Assembly: GCA_023454395.1 (NCBI GenBank)
Contig: JAEYFY010000218.1
Location: forward strand, 1-5,986
Source of the DNA: Pseudomonadota bacterium
GTDB taxonomy: Bacteria; Pseudomonadota; Gammaproteobacteria; Enterobacterales; Enterobacteriaceae
Reading direction: 5' to 3'
DNA: 5,986 nt
Below the pieces are notes generated by a model. It ran no database searches and was not told the DNA's origin. It saw nothing but the letters and a program-made list of their open reading frames with translations. This document shows, in pieces, positions 1-5,986 of the stretch. Each line of letters starts with the position of its first letter. Position 1 is the stretch's first letter. Position numbers and translations under genes: made by a program.

Positions 1-106
1 CTTTGTACCTATTGATGAACAATTGAAACAGTTGGCGCGTGAACGATATAAAATTTATCGTAGCGTCGGCTTTACTTTGACAATGGCTACGCCGCCAACC
101 TATTGA
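1..106 (+). CDS. holC: DNA polymerase III subunit chi, C-terminal end (partial)
   Basis: Only the last 34 codons and the stop are in the window; the reading frame begins at base 2 and ends with TGA at 104-106. The visible peptide begins [17 protein letters not shown] and continues with IYRSVGF. This closely matches the C-terminal end of E. coli HolC as I recall it ([17 protein letters not shown]). HolC (chi) belongs to the clamp-loader complex of DNA polymerase III; with psi (HolD) it links the complex to single-strand DNA-binding protein. The gene lies directly before valS, as in E. coli (pepA-holC-valS), with a 13-base gap and no visible terminator, so co-transcription is likely. The last residues (TMATPPTY) diverge from E. 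coli, as is common at a flexible tail. The 5' part and start are outside the window. Confidence 0.93.
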   Translation, partial: FVPIDEQLKQLARERYKIYRSVGFTLTMATPPTY

Positions 107-119
107 ATACGTAAAGAAT

Positions 120-3008
120 ATGGAAAATAAATCCGCACCGAAAGAGCCATCGCTCGACACAACATATAATCCAGCAGAGATTGAACAACCTCTGTATCAG
201 CATTGGGAAAAAAATGGCTATTTCAAAGCCAATGGCGATACAACAAAAGAAAGCTTCTGTATCGTGATCCCACCGCCAAACGTCACAGGTAGCCTACATA
301 TGGGTCATGCTTTCCAGCAGACCATTATGGATACCATGATCCGTTATCAGCGCATGCAAGGTAAAAACACCTTATGGCAGTCAGGTACTGACCATGCCGG
401 TATCGCAACCCAAATGGTTGTTGAGCGTAAAATTGCCGCTGAAGAAGGTAAGAATCGTCATGACTATGGTCGTGATGCATTTATCGACAAAATTTGGGAA
501 TGGAAAGCGGAGTCAGGCGGTAATATTTCTAACCAAATGCGTCGTTTAGGTAACTCTGTTGATTGGGAACGTGAACGTTTCACAATGGATGAAGGGTTAT
601 CTAAAGCGGTTAAAGAAGCTTTTGTTCGCTTACATAAAGAAGATCTAATCTACCGTGGTAAACGCCTTGTAAACTGGGACCCTAAATTACACACAGCGAT
701 TTCTGATCTTGAAGTCGAAAACCGTGAAGTTAAAGGATCTATGTGGCATCTGCGTTATCCTTTAGCTGATGGGGCAAAAACCGCTGAAGGTAAAGATTAC
801 CTCATTGTTGCAACAACACGTCCTGAAACCATGTTAGGTGATACCGGTGTTGCTGTTAACCCAGAAGATCCTCGCTATAAAGATTTAATTGGCAAAGAAA
901 TTATTCTACCAATCGTTAACCGTCGTATCCCTATTTTAGCGGATGAACACGCTGATATGGAAAAAGGTACAGGTTGCGTAAAAATCACCCCTGCTCACGA
1001 CTTTAATGACTATGAAGTTGGACGTCGTCATCAATTACCAATGATTAATATCATGGATTTTGATGGCAATATCCGTGTTAGCGCAGAAGTTTTAGATACC
1101 AATGGTGTTGAGTCTGATATTTATAGCACTGAAATTCCAGCAGCCTACCAAGGTATGGAACGCTTTGCTGCACGTAAAGCCATCGTCGCTGAATTTGAAC
1201 GTTTAGGTTTATTAGAAGAGATCAAACCTCACGATTTAACCGTACCTTACGGTGACCGTGGTGGTGTCGTTATCGAACCTTTATTAACAGACCAATGGTA
1301 TGTTCGCGCAGCGCCTTTAGCAAAACCAGCTGTTGAAGCTGTTAAAAATGGCGATATCCAATTTGTACCAAAACAGTATGAAAATATGTACTTCTCATGG
1401 ATGAATGATATCCAAGATTGGTGTATTTCTCGTCAACTGTGGTGGGGTCACCGTATCCCTGCTTGGTATGATAACCAAGGCAACGTTTATGTTGGTCGTG
1501 ACGAAGAAGAAGTTCGTCGTGAAAACAATATCGCAGCTGATGTTGCATTACGCCAAGATGATGACGTACTGGATACCTGGTTCTCATCTGCACTATGGAC
1601 ATTCTCAACATTAGGCTGGCCTGAAAATACTGAAGCACTGAAAACATTCCATCCAACGAATGTCTTAGTCAGTGGATTCGATATTATATTCTTCTGGATC
1701 GCTCGCATGATCATGATGACCATGCACTTTATCAAAGACGAAGACGGTAAACCGCAAGTGCCATTTAATACGGTTTACATGACAGGTCTTATCCGTGATG
1801 AAGAAGGCCAGAAAATGTCAAAATCCAAAGGTAACGTACTTGATCCTCTGGATATGATTGACGGTATTTCATTAAAAAACCTGTTAGAAAAACGTACTGG
1901 CAATATGATGCAGCCACAAATGGCTGAAAAAATTGCTAAACGTACTAGCAAAGAGTTCCCAGAAGGTATTGAAGCACACGGTACAGATGCCCTGCGCTTT
2001 ACCTTAGCCGCGTTAGCCTCAACGGGTCGCGATATTAACTGGGATATGAAACGTCTATCTGGTTACCGTAACTTCTGTAACAAGCTGTGGAATGCAAGCC
2101 GCTTTGTGCTGATGAATACAGAAGAGCAAGATTGTGGCTACCAAGGTGGTGAGATGACATTCTCACTGGCTGACCGTTGGATCTTAGCTGAATTTAACAA
2201 TACCGTTAAAGCCTATCGTGAAGCGTTAGACAACTATCGTTTCGATATCGCTGCTGGTATTTTATATGAGTTCACTTGGAACCAATTCTGTGACTGGTAT
2301 CTTGAGCTATCAAAACCTGCGGTACACAAAGGTAATGATGCACAAAAACGCGCAGCACGTCATACACTGATTGAAGTATTAGAAGGCTTACTGCGCCTTG
2401 CTCATCCAATTATTCCATTTATCACAGAGACAATCTGGCAACGAGTGAAGGAAGTAAAAGGCATTGAAGGTGAAACCATCATGCTACAAGCTTTCCCTGA
2501 GTTCGATGCTGCGCTGGTGGATGAACAAGCACTTAACGATCTTGAGTGGATCAAAGAAGTTATCGTTGCGGTTCGTAATATCCGTGCTGAAATGAATATT
2601 GCTCCGGGTAAACCACTTGAAGTTATCTTACGTGGTGCCGATGACAATGCTAAACGCCGCGTTAGTGACAATATTGGTTTCTTAAAAGCAATGGGTCGTT
2701 TAGCGGATATCCGTCCATTAGCAGAAGGTGAAGAAGCGCCATTATCAGTTAATAAACTGGTTAACGGTGCAGAATTGCTGATCCCAATGGCAGGCTTTAT
2801 CGATAAAGATGCAGAGCTTGCACGTTTAGATAAAGAGCTTGAAAAAGTAGAGAAAGATATCACAACTTTAGATAGCAAATTATCTAACGATGGCTTTGTT
2901 AGCCGTGCGCCAGAAGCAGTCGTAGCGAAAGAACGTGAACGCTTAGCAACTTGCTTAAGCGCCAAAGAAAAACTGATCGCACAGAAAATCTCTATCGCTT
3001 CTTTATAA
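120..3008 (+). CDS. valS: Valine--tRNA ligase
   Basis: Cytoplasmic class I aminoacyl-tRNA synthetase that charges tRNA-Val with valine using ATP and hydrolyses mischarged Thr-tRNA-Val. The 962-residue protein aligns along its whole length with E. coli ValS (951 aa). Visible landmarks are the HIGH-type signature HMGH at residues 60-63, the editing (CP1) domain with TTRPET at 232-237 and AHDFND at 292-297, and the KMSKS loop at 565-569. [10 protein letters not shown] at 633-642 precedes the anticodon-binding domain. The last ~70 residues are a charged, heptad-like coiled-coil arm ([19 protein letters not shown]) typical of ValS. The ATG at 120 is the only plausible start, because no other Met codon occurs before the HMGH region. 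It gives an 11-residue N-terminal extension relative to E. coli. The ribosome binding site is weak (AAAG at 113-116, very close to the ATG). The gene follows holC by 13 bases and ends at a strong terminator. No frameshift or missing catalytic motif is seen. Confidence 0.98.
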   Translation: MENKSAPKEPSLDTTYNPAEIEQPLYQHWEKNGYFKANGDTTKESFCIVIPPPNVTGSLHMGHAFQQTIMDTMIRYQRMQGKNTLWQSGTDHAGIATQMVVERKIAAEEGKNRHDYGRDAFIDKIWEWKAESGGNISNQMRRLGNSVDWERERFTMDEGLSKAVKEAFVRLHKEDLIYRGKRLVNWDPKLHTAISDLEVENREVKGSMWHLRYPLADGAKTAEGKDYLIVATTRPETMLGDTGVAVNPEDPRYKDLIGKEIILPIVNRRIPILADEHADMEKGTGCVKITPAHDFNDYEVGRRHQLPMINIMDFDGNIRVSAEVLDTNGVESDIYSTEIPAAYQGMERFAARKAIVAEFERLGLLEEIKPHDLTVPYGDRGGVVIEPLLTDQWYVRAAPLAKPAVEAVKNGDIQFVPKQYENMYFSWMNDIQDWCISRQLWWGHRIPAWYDNQGNVYVGRDEEEVRRENNIAADVALRQDDDVLDTWFSSALWTFSTLGWPENTEALKTFHPTNVLVSGFDIIFFWIARMIMMTMHFIKDEDGKPQVPFNTVYMTGLIRDEEGQKMSKSKGNVLDPLDMIDGISLKNLLEKRTGNMMQPQMAEKIAKRTSKEFPEGIEAHGTDALRFTLAALASTGRDINWDMKRLSGYRNFCNKLWNASRFVLMNTEEQDCGYQGGEMTFSLADRWILAEFNNTVKAYREALDNYRFDIAAGILYEFTWNQFCDWYLELSKPAVHKGNDAQKRAARHTLIEVLEGLLRLAHPIIPFITETIWQRVKEVKGIEGETIMLQAFPEFDAALVDEQALNDLEWIKEVIVAVRNIRAEMNIAPGKPLEVILRGADDNAKRRVSDNIGFLKAMGRLADIRPLAEGEEAPLSVNKLVNGAELLIPMAGFIDKDAELARLDKELEKVEKDITTLDSKLSNDGFVSRAPEAVVAKERERLATCLSAKEKLIAQKISIASL

Positions 3009-3042
3009 GCACAATCGCTTTAAAGACACTGAGATTAATAAT

Positions 3043-3069
3043 AAAAACCCGCGTTTATCGCGGGTTTTT
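3043..3069 (+). terminator. Rho-independent terminator after valS
   Basis: Perfect GC stem CCCGCG (3048-3053) with CGCGGG (3059-3064) around the five-base loop TTTAT, followed by TTTTT (3065-3069). The preceding AAAAA (3043-3047) pairs with the T run, so the signal could act in both directions. It starts 35 bases after the valS stop and closes the holC-valS transcript. Confidence 0.93.
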
Positions 3070-3372
3070 ACTTAATATCATTCAGCTAAAAAATAAAACC
3101 ATTTTTCACTTCATTTCTTGTTATTCTCGGTTCTATTCTCGCCAATCCGCCTTTCTCCCCCCTTATTTTCGCTTAAATTTAATCACTCACTAAAATATAA
3201 CGCTAGAAATAAAGGGGATAAGTAAGCAAAGAAAAAGGGTTAACGGTTTACAAACACGCTTAATCAATTAAGATAGTTTTTGTAGCCATCCGTGCTACTT
3301 TCAATGAAGAAGTTCCTTTCCGGTGCTCTCTCAATACGTAATCAAAAAAATAATCTACTAATAAGTGAAACG
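3070..3372. other. Spacer between valS terminator and yjgM
   Basis: About 300 bases with no credible gene. It holds an 8-base direct repeat TATTCTCG (3122-3129 and 3134-3141, 12-base period). An imperfect inverted repeat pairs CCCCTTATTTT (3159-3169) with the AAATAAAGGGG segment at 3207-3217, with one bulged base. The candidate yjgM promoter at 3247-3274 also lies here. In E. coli this position holds yjgN on the opposite strand; I see no remnant of a membrane protein gene. Confidence 0.6.
3247..3274 (+). promoter_or_regulatory. Candidate sigma-70 promoter for yjgM with palindromic spacer
   Basis: TTTACA (3247-3252, 5 of 6 to the -35 consensus), a 16-base spacer, then TAAGAT (3269-3274, 4 of 6 to the -10). 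The interval overlaps the palindrome CTTAATCAATTAAG (3259-3272), which could be an operator. The predicted start near 3281 would give a leader of about 90 bases to the ATG at 3373. Found by eye only. Confidence 0.45.
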
Positions 3373-3894
3373 ATGAGTGCAACTATGACTGCAACCCAAA
3401 CTATAACCTCAAACATTGTTATCCGAGCGATTGAAGAAAAAGACAACGCTGGCATTGCACGCGTTATTCGTGAAGTCTCCGCAGAGCACGGTTTAACTGC
3501 CGATAAAGGCTTTGCTGTTGCTGATCCGATTTTAGATACTCTCTATGAAGTTTATCACCAACCACGTAGCGCTTACTGGGTTGTTGAAATGGATGGAGAA
3601 GTTGTTGGCGGTGGCGGTGTCGCACCACTTGCTGGCGGTGATGGCAATACCTGTGAATTACAAAAAATGTACCTTTCATCCAAACTACGGGGCAAAGGTA
3701 TTGCGAAAAAAATCGTTCTACAATCTCTTGAATTTGGTAAAGAGCAAGGCTTTAGCCGTTGCTATTTAGAAACCACAGATATCTTAAAAGCGGCTGTTGG
3801 TTTATACGAAAAACTAGGATTCGAATTTATTGATGAAGCATTAGGTAATACGGGTCATAGTGATTGTGAGATCCGGATGGTGAAGCCACTTTAA
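3373..3894 (+). CDS. yjgM: GNAT family N-acetyltransferase YjgM
   Basis: Probable cytoplasmic acetyl-CoA-dependent acetyltransferase; its substrate is not evident from sequence. The 173-residue protein matches E. coli YjgM (about 167 aa) nearly end to end, including [38 protein letters not shown] and CELQKMY. The acetyl-CoA pyrophosphate-binding loop (R/Q-x-x-G-x-G/A) is RGKGIA at residues 106-111. The C-terminal GNAT motif B is [14 protein letters not shown] ([10 protein letters not shown], 141-150). The start is uncertain. The frame is open upstream to GTG 3292 and ATG 3304, but those add up to 27 residues with no family similarity and no ribosome binding site. ATG 3373 (weak AAGTGA at 3363-3368) gives a family-like length; ATG 3385 is the alternative. 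It stands alone between two terminators, on the same strand as valS as in E. coli, but without yjgN between them. Confidence 0.9.
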   Translation: MSATMTATQTITSNIVIRAIEEKDNAGIARVIREVSAEHGLTADKGFAVADPILDTLYEVYHQPRSAYWVVEMDGEVVGGGGVAPLAGGDGNTCELQKMYLSSKLRGKGIAKKIVLQSLEFGKEQGFSRCYLETTDILKAAVGLYEKLGFEFIDEALGNTGHSDCEIRMVKPL

Positions 3895-3945
3895 GTGTTC
3901 TTGCTGTTCCCTACGTAATACAATAAATAAAATAAGTTCGACTTT

Positions 3946-3969
3946 ACCCGCATTTTTATGCGGGTTTTT
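3946..3969 (+). terminator. Rho-independent terminator after yjgM
   Basis: Eight-pair stem ACCCGCAT (3946-3953) with ATGCGGGT (3958-3965), four-base loop TTTT, and a T run continuing to 3969. It lies about 50 bases after the yjgM stop and shares the CCCGC/GCGGGTTTTTA core with the valS terminator. Confidence 0.92.
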
Positions 3970-4302
3970 ATTATCAAAAATAGCATCTATAAACACAAAT
4001 TCTATTTTTTAAAATGATATAAAAGAACTCTATTTACCCTCTATTTGTTCAAATTGATTTATAATTAGATTATTAGCTACTTATTATTTATTAATTTCTT
4101 ATCTTAAATATCATTAAAATACACAAGTTGATTTCTTTATTCATTTCACTCTAGATAATTATATTTCACTTCTTAAGTTAAATATTTTTTAGCATCTTTT
4201 CTATTTTAAATTTCCTTATTTTTTAGATTGCTATTTATAGCTAATTTAATATCTTTATGCAGATAAAGTCATGCATTGGCTTTTATAACTCTAAAATTTA
4301 AA
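3970..4302. other. Very AT-rich spacer upstream of the lipoprotein gene
   Basis: By hand count 3961-4260 has about 57 G+C in 300 bases (about 19%), far below the neighbouring genes (roughly 40-45% in valS by eye). It is rich in A and T runs and has stops in all frames. I see no gene, tRNA or mobile-element end. Such DNA is typical of curved, H-NS-binding promoter regions in enterobacteria; that role is inference. A weak promoter candidate for the lipoprotein lies near its 3' end. Confidence 0.7.
4228..4255 (+). promoter_or_regulatory. Weak candidate promoter for the YhfL-like lipoprotein gene
   Basis: TTGCTA (4228-4233, 4 of 6 to -35), a 16-base spacer, then TATCTT (4250-4255, 4 of 6 to -10), giving a start near 4262 and a leader of about 50 bases. 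In DNA this AT-rich, chance matches are frequent. TATAAC at 4284-4289 is a competing -10 that lacks a good -35. Confidence 0.28.
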
Positions 4303-4306
4303 AGGA
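4303..4306 (+). promoter_or_regulatory. Ribosome binding site fixing the lipoprotein start
   Basis: AGGA (in AAAGGA, 4301-4306) ends eight bases before ATG 4315. The upstream in-frame ATG at 4276 has no such site and would add 13 residues ahead of the signal peptide, so 4315 is preferred. Confidence 0.85.
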
Positions 4307-4314
4307 ATTTTTTC

Positions 4315-4482
4315 ATGAAAAACTTTGTTAAAATTGCACTTATTGCTTCTGTAATTACCGTAATGACTGGTTGTACTGGTAGCGTATACAATAAAGAAAA
4401 AGACTGTAACTACGACTACTTACTGCACCCAGCAGTTTCTATTTCTAAAATCATTGGCGGTTGTGGCGACACAAGCAAATAA
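4315..4482 (+). CDS. yhfL: Small YhfL-like (DUF4223) lipoprotein
   Basis: A 55-residue predicted lipoprotein of unknown function. Residues 1-19 form a type II signal peptide: K2 and K6, the hydrophobic stretch FVKIALIASVITVM, then the lipobox MTGC with Cys20 as the acylated residue. Thr at +2 is not the Asp inner-membrane retention signal, so outer-membrane sorting is expected. The mature part is only 36 residues, with Cys31 and Cys50 that could form a disulfide in the periplasm. It resembles E. coli YhfL (also 55 aa) as I recall it, especially the stretch YDYLLHPAVSISKIIGGCG, which defines the DUF4223 family. In E. coli yhfL lies elsewhere (near cysG), so the symbol rests on similarity rather than position. 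It is a single-gene unit with AT-rich DNA on both sides, a clear ribosome binding site and its own terminator. GC is roughly one third, lower than valS. Confidence 0.85.
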   Translation: MKNFVKIALIASVITVMTGCTGSVYNKEKDCNYDYLLHPAVSISKIIGGCGDTSK

Positions 4483-4506
4483 GATTTAAGAAATAAATGT
4501 ATTAAT

Positions 4507-4553
4507 AAACTGCATTCTGACTTATTGTTGCTAAGAAAGAATGTAGTTTTTTT
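4507..4553 (+). terminator. Rho-independent terminator after the lipoprotein gene
   Basis: Twelve-pair stem AAACTGCATTCT (4507-4518) with AGAATGTAGTTT (4538-4549), one G-U pair, followed by a run of seven T (4547-4553). Inside, CTTA (4521-4524) can pair with TAAG (4532-4535), extending the helix past a small internal loop. It begins 24 bases after the stop codon. Confidence 0.85.
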
Positions 4554-4703
4554 ATTTTTCATTTCTTGAGAATAAAGATCAAAAATTAAATCTATTACAC
4601 TAAAAACTATTTATTCAATTATTTAAATATAGCCTATTTATTATTTCTATTTTCTTTATTACATCTCTTTTATTTCTATCTATTAAAATCATTCATTTTT
4701 TTT
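4554..4703. other. AT-rich spacer between lipoprotein terminator and pirin control region
   Basis: About 20 G+C in the 120 bases 4561-4680 by hand count (about 17%). No gene or recognisable element is seen. Together with 3970-4302 it brackets the lipoprotein gene with some of the most AT-rich DNA in the window. Confidence 0.65.
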
Positions 4704-4749
4704 GAACACCATCAACAAATTCCCCCTATTTTGTTCATCGTGCGAACAC
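4704..4749. promoter_or_regulatory. Cluster of GAACA/TGTTC half-sites, possible operator
   Basis: GAACAC occurs at 4704-4709 and 4744-4749, exactly 40 bases apart (about four helical turns). TGTTC at 4732-4736 forms an inverted repeat with the second copy (seven-base gap). The inverted pair overlaps the candidate -35 and spacer of the pirin promoter, a natural repressor or activator position. The binding protein cannot be identified; the motif is not a LexA box. Confidence 0.35.
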
Positions 4750-4757
4750 TTTATGAT
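4731..4757 (+). promoter_or_regulatory. Candidate promoter for the pirin gene
   Basis: A good -10, TATGAT (4752-4757, 5 of 6), sits 15 bases after a poor -35, TTGTTC (4731-4736). The poor -35 and short spacer suggest either activator dependence or a wrong call. Transcription would start near 4764, four bases before the hairpin at 4768-4824, giving a leader of about 82 bases. The alternative -10 TAATCT (4780-4785), inside the hairpin stem, has no acceptable -35. Confidence 0.35.
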
Positions 4758-4767
4758 CATCGTCATT

Positions 4768-4824
4768 AAGAAATCGCAATAATCTGTATTACCTCCTTCT
4801 GTGTCTTGGTTATTGCGGTTTCTT
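4768..4824 (+). promoter_or_regulatory. Long stem-loop in the pirin 5' leader with anti-Shine-Dalgarno-like loop
   Basis: AAGAAATCGCAATAATC (4768-4784) pairs with GGTTATTGCGGTTTCTT (4808-4824): 17 consecutive pairs, 15 Watson-Crick and two G-U (4774/4818 and 4783/4809). Both wobbles are U-G in the + strand RNA and would be A-C mismatches in an RNA from the other strand, which favours a function in the pirin sense transcript. The 23-base loop (4785-4807) contains ACCTCCTT (4791-4798), identical to the anti-Shine-Dalgarno core of 16S rRNA. No T run follows, so it is not an ordinary terminator. The pirin ribosome binding site starts 11 bases after the stem. Function unknown. Confidence 0.7.
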
Positions 4825-4834
4825 TCCTTAACTC

Positions 4835-4838
4835 GGAG
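4835..4838 (+). promoter_or_regulatory. Ribosome binding site fixing the pirin start
   Basis: GGAG (in CGGAGA, 4834-4839) ends seven bases before ATG 4846. The upstream in-frame GTG at 4801 lies in the hairpin loop and has no ribosome binding site, so ATG 4846 is chosen. GGAG is complementary to CTCC (4793-4796) in the hairpin loop, so a weak loop-site contact is possible. Confidence 0.85.
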
Positions 4839-4845
4839 AACAATC

Positions 4846-5715
4846 ATGACTATCAGACAGATTAATCATATTTATTCAGTGCCAAATTCACACTGGGTAG
4901 GTAATGGCTTTCCAGTCAGCACCTTATTTTCCTATCAGGAAAATGGTGAAAAACATAGCCCGTTTCTGCTGATGGATTATGCCGAGCCAACACTGTTTAA
5001 ACCTGTTACCAATGCCCGTGGTGTAGGAGCGCATCCTCATCGTGGATTTGAAACCGTAACCATCGCTTATCAAGGCGAAGTTTCTCATCACGACTCTAAA
5101 GGTCATGCTGGAACCATCGGCGCAGGTGACGTGCAATGGATGACCGCTGCCTCTGGCATTTTGCATAAAGAGTATCACTCTGAAAAAATGACCAAAGAAG
5201 GCGGTGTATTGGAAATGGTGCAACTTTGGGTGAATCTGCCGACAGCGTACAAAATGACACAGCCTCGTTATCAGGCGCTGAAAGCAGAGGATATCCCTCA
5301 TGTTGAATTACCTAATAACCAAGGTTATGTCAGAGTGATTGCGGGTAATTATGCCAATACAAAAGGTGTGGCAATGACCTATTCACCGCTGAATGTGTGG
5401 GATCTGCATTTAAATCGTGCGGGAGTTTCACATTACAGTATTCCTGAAGGTCATAATGCAATGCTGTTTGTAGTAAAAGGTGCCGTACATATCAATGACA
5501 GTGAATTTGCACGTCAACACGATATGGTGATATTAGATAATCATGGCGATACGCTGACATTAGAATCAATGGGTGACACCCTTGTTTTAATTCTAACAGG
5601 TGAGCCGATTAACGAGCCTATCGCAGGGCAAGGACCTTTTGTGATGAATACGCAAGAAGAGTTACAACAAGCTTTTGATGATTATGACAATGGTAAATTT
5701 GGTGTAATGAATTAA
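4846..5715 (+). CDS. Pirin family protein (bicupin metal-binding protein)
   Basis: A 289-residue cytoplasmic bicupin of the pirin family. Family members bind a metal, usually iron; some, such as E. coli YhhW and human pirin, have quercetin 2,3-dioxygenase activity, and others have been linked to regulation or metabolic enzymes. The N-terminal cupin has the pirin signature AHPHRGFETVT (62-72) and GDVQWMTAASGILHKE (94-109). By comparison with human pirin (His56, His58, His101, Glu103), the metal ligands should be His63, His65, His107 and Glu109; all four are present. The C-terminal cupin ends with GEPINEP (252-258) and GPFVMNT (263-269), also typical of full-length pirins, and the length equals human pirin (about 290 aa). 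The 15-residue extension from GTG 4801 is rejected because it lacks a ribosome binding site. The gene is a single unit preceded by a structured leader, with no adjacent LysR regulator. The physiological substrate cannot be inferred. Confidence 0.95.
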   Translation: MTIRQINHIYSVPNSHWVGNGFPVSTLFSYQENGEKHSPFLLMDYAEPTLFKPVTNARGVGAHPHRGFETVTIAYQGEVSHHDSKGHAGTIGAGDVQWMTAASGILHKEYHSEKMTKEGGVLEMVQLWVNLPTAYKMTQPRYQALKAEDIPHVELPNNQGYVRVIAGNYANTKGVAMTYSPLNVWDLHLNRAGVSHYSIPEGHNAMLFVVKGAVHINDSEFARQHDMVILDNHGDTLTLESMGDTLVLILTGEPINEPIAGQGPFVMNTQEELQQAFDDYDNGKFGVMN

Positions 5716-5738
5716 TGACATTACCTTAAAAACAATAA

Positions 5739-5772
5739 CACCAGTCACAAAGCAATAATTTTGTGGCTGGTG
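5739..5772. terminator. Shared terminator hairpin between pirin and rraB
   Basis: Thirteen-pair stem CACCAGTCACAAA (5739-5751) with TTTGTGGCTGGTG (5760-5772), one G-U pair in + strand RNA, eight-base loop. On the + strand no T run follows; on the - strand the stem is followed by TTATTGTTTTT, so it fits best as the rraB terminator, about 50 bases past the rraB stop. It may also stop or stabilise the 3' end of the pirin transcript, 24 bases after its stop codon. Confidence 0.75.
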
Positions 5773-5821
5773 CTATATTGCACTGATCAATCAGGTACAA
5801 AAGGACAACATTTAGCAAAAA

Positions 5822-5986
5822 TTAATGTAAGCGTGATGACTTATCAGACTCTTCTTCGTCGTCTTCGTCTTCACCTTCTTCATCATCATACTCTGCGTCA
5901 GGATCTTCAAAATAAGTCCCCCAACCATCGTAATAGACACCCATTTTTTCAGCTAAATTCATTAATTGCTCAACTTGGGCATCAAT
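5822..5986 (-). CDS. rraB: Ribonuclease E inhibitor RraB, C-terminal end (partial)
   Basis: Read on the reverse strand, the window contains the last 54 codons and the TAA stop (5822-5824); the N-terminal part lies beyond the right edge. The peptide begins [17 protein letters not shown], contains [12 protein letters not shown] and ends with a strongly acidic tail ([13 protein letters not shown]) before SRLH. E. coli RraB, as I recall it, has [29 protein letters not shown] followed by a similar acidic tail. RraB binds RNase E and modulates degradosome activity on a subset of mRNAs. The gene is convergent with pirin, and in E. coli rraB is likewise next to yjgM and opposite in strand, which supports the call. 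Confidence 0.95.
   Translation of the reverse strand: MDAQVEQLMNLAEKMGVYYDGWGTYFEDPDAEYDDEEGEDEDDEEESDKSSRLH

Noticed and set aside
2402..2965. A 187-codon reverse-strand frame opposite the 3' part of valS.
   Set aside because: It is an antisense shadow: low-complexity Ser/Leu/Arg-rich translation, no ribosome binding site and perfect conservation explained by ValS on the other strand.
3122..3141. Direct repeat TATTCTCG with a 12-base period.
   Set aside because: Only two copies of eight bases in a pyrimidine-rich stretch; no third copy or link to a promoter, so chance is likely.
2951..3193. An 80-codon + strand frame running from the end of valS through the terminator.
   Set aside because: It overlaps valS in another frame, crosses a strong intrinsic terminator, has no ribosome binding site and its translation looks like random AT-rich DNA.
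4040..4075. A/T-rich stretch faintly resembling a Fur box upstream of the lipoprotein gene.
   Set aside because: Too few matches to the GATAATGATAATCATTATC consensus, and such similarity is expected by chance in DNA of about 19% GC.
4735..4798. Reverse-strand mini-frames behind a perfect AAGGAGGT (complement of 4791-4798), either from TTG 4779 (14 codons) or from ATG 4766 (25 codons).
   Set aside because: The TTG frame is tiny and starts inside the hairpin arm; the ATG is 24 bases from the site, too far. Neither has a promoter or a recognisable product. The purine-rich site is simply the complement of the anti-Shine-Dalgarno loop.
4768..4824. The hairpin as a terminator of the upstream unit or as terminal repeats of an insertion element.
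   Set aside because: No T run follows the stem, the lipoprotein unit already has a terminator at 4507-4553, and the arms enclose only 23 bases with no target-site duplication.
4924..5301. A 125-codon reverse-strand frame opposite pirin.
   Set aside because: The sense strand encodes conserved pirin motifs throughout; the antisense translation shows no domain or start signal.

Overview
The window looks like chromosomal DNA from a low-GC member of the Enterobacterales, most likely the Proteus/Providencia group (Morganellaceae). The proteins are close to their Escherichia coli counterparts over their whole length: the HolC tail, ValS, YjgM, a YhfL-type lipoprotein and the RraB tail. The codons are AT-richer than in E. 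coli, and the spacers are extremely AT-rich. The genus call is inference; no rRNA or other marker gene is present.

Layout: the 3' end of holC (1-106, +) is followed after 13 bases by the complete valS (120-3008, +), which ends at a strong intrinsic terminator (3043-3069). After a roughly 360-base spacer with a candidate promoter comes yjgM (3373-3894, +), a GNAT acetyltransferase, and a second strong terminator (3946-3969). A tract of about 19% GC then leads to a 55-residue DUF4223/YhfL-like lipoprotein (4315-4482, +) with its own terminator (4507-4553). Another AT-rich tract follows, then a compact control region (about 4704-4838) ahead of a full-length two-cupin pirin gene (4846-5715, +). 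A long hairpin (5739-5772) separates pirin from the convergent rraB 3' end (5822-5986, -).

The backbone holC-valS-yjgM-rraB is the conserved Enterobacterales order. Compared with E. coli, yjgN is absent between valS and yjgM, and the lipoprotein and pirin genes sit between yjgM and rraB. Each gene after valS appears to be its own transcription unit, since each is fenced by terminators. The genes do not form one pathway: replication clamp loader, tRNA charging, an uncharacterised acetyltransferase, an uncharacterised lipoprotein, an iron-type cupin and an RNase E inhibitor.

I see no new multi-gene system, mobile element, CRISPR array or RNA gene. The most notable unexplained structure is a 17-pair stem-loop at 4768-4824 in the presumed pirin 5' leader. 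Its loop carries ACCTCCTT, identical to the anti-Shine-Dalgarno core at the 3' end of 16S rRNA, just upstream of the pirin ribosome binding site.
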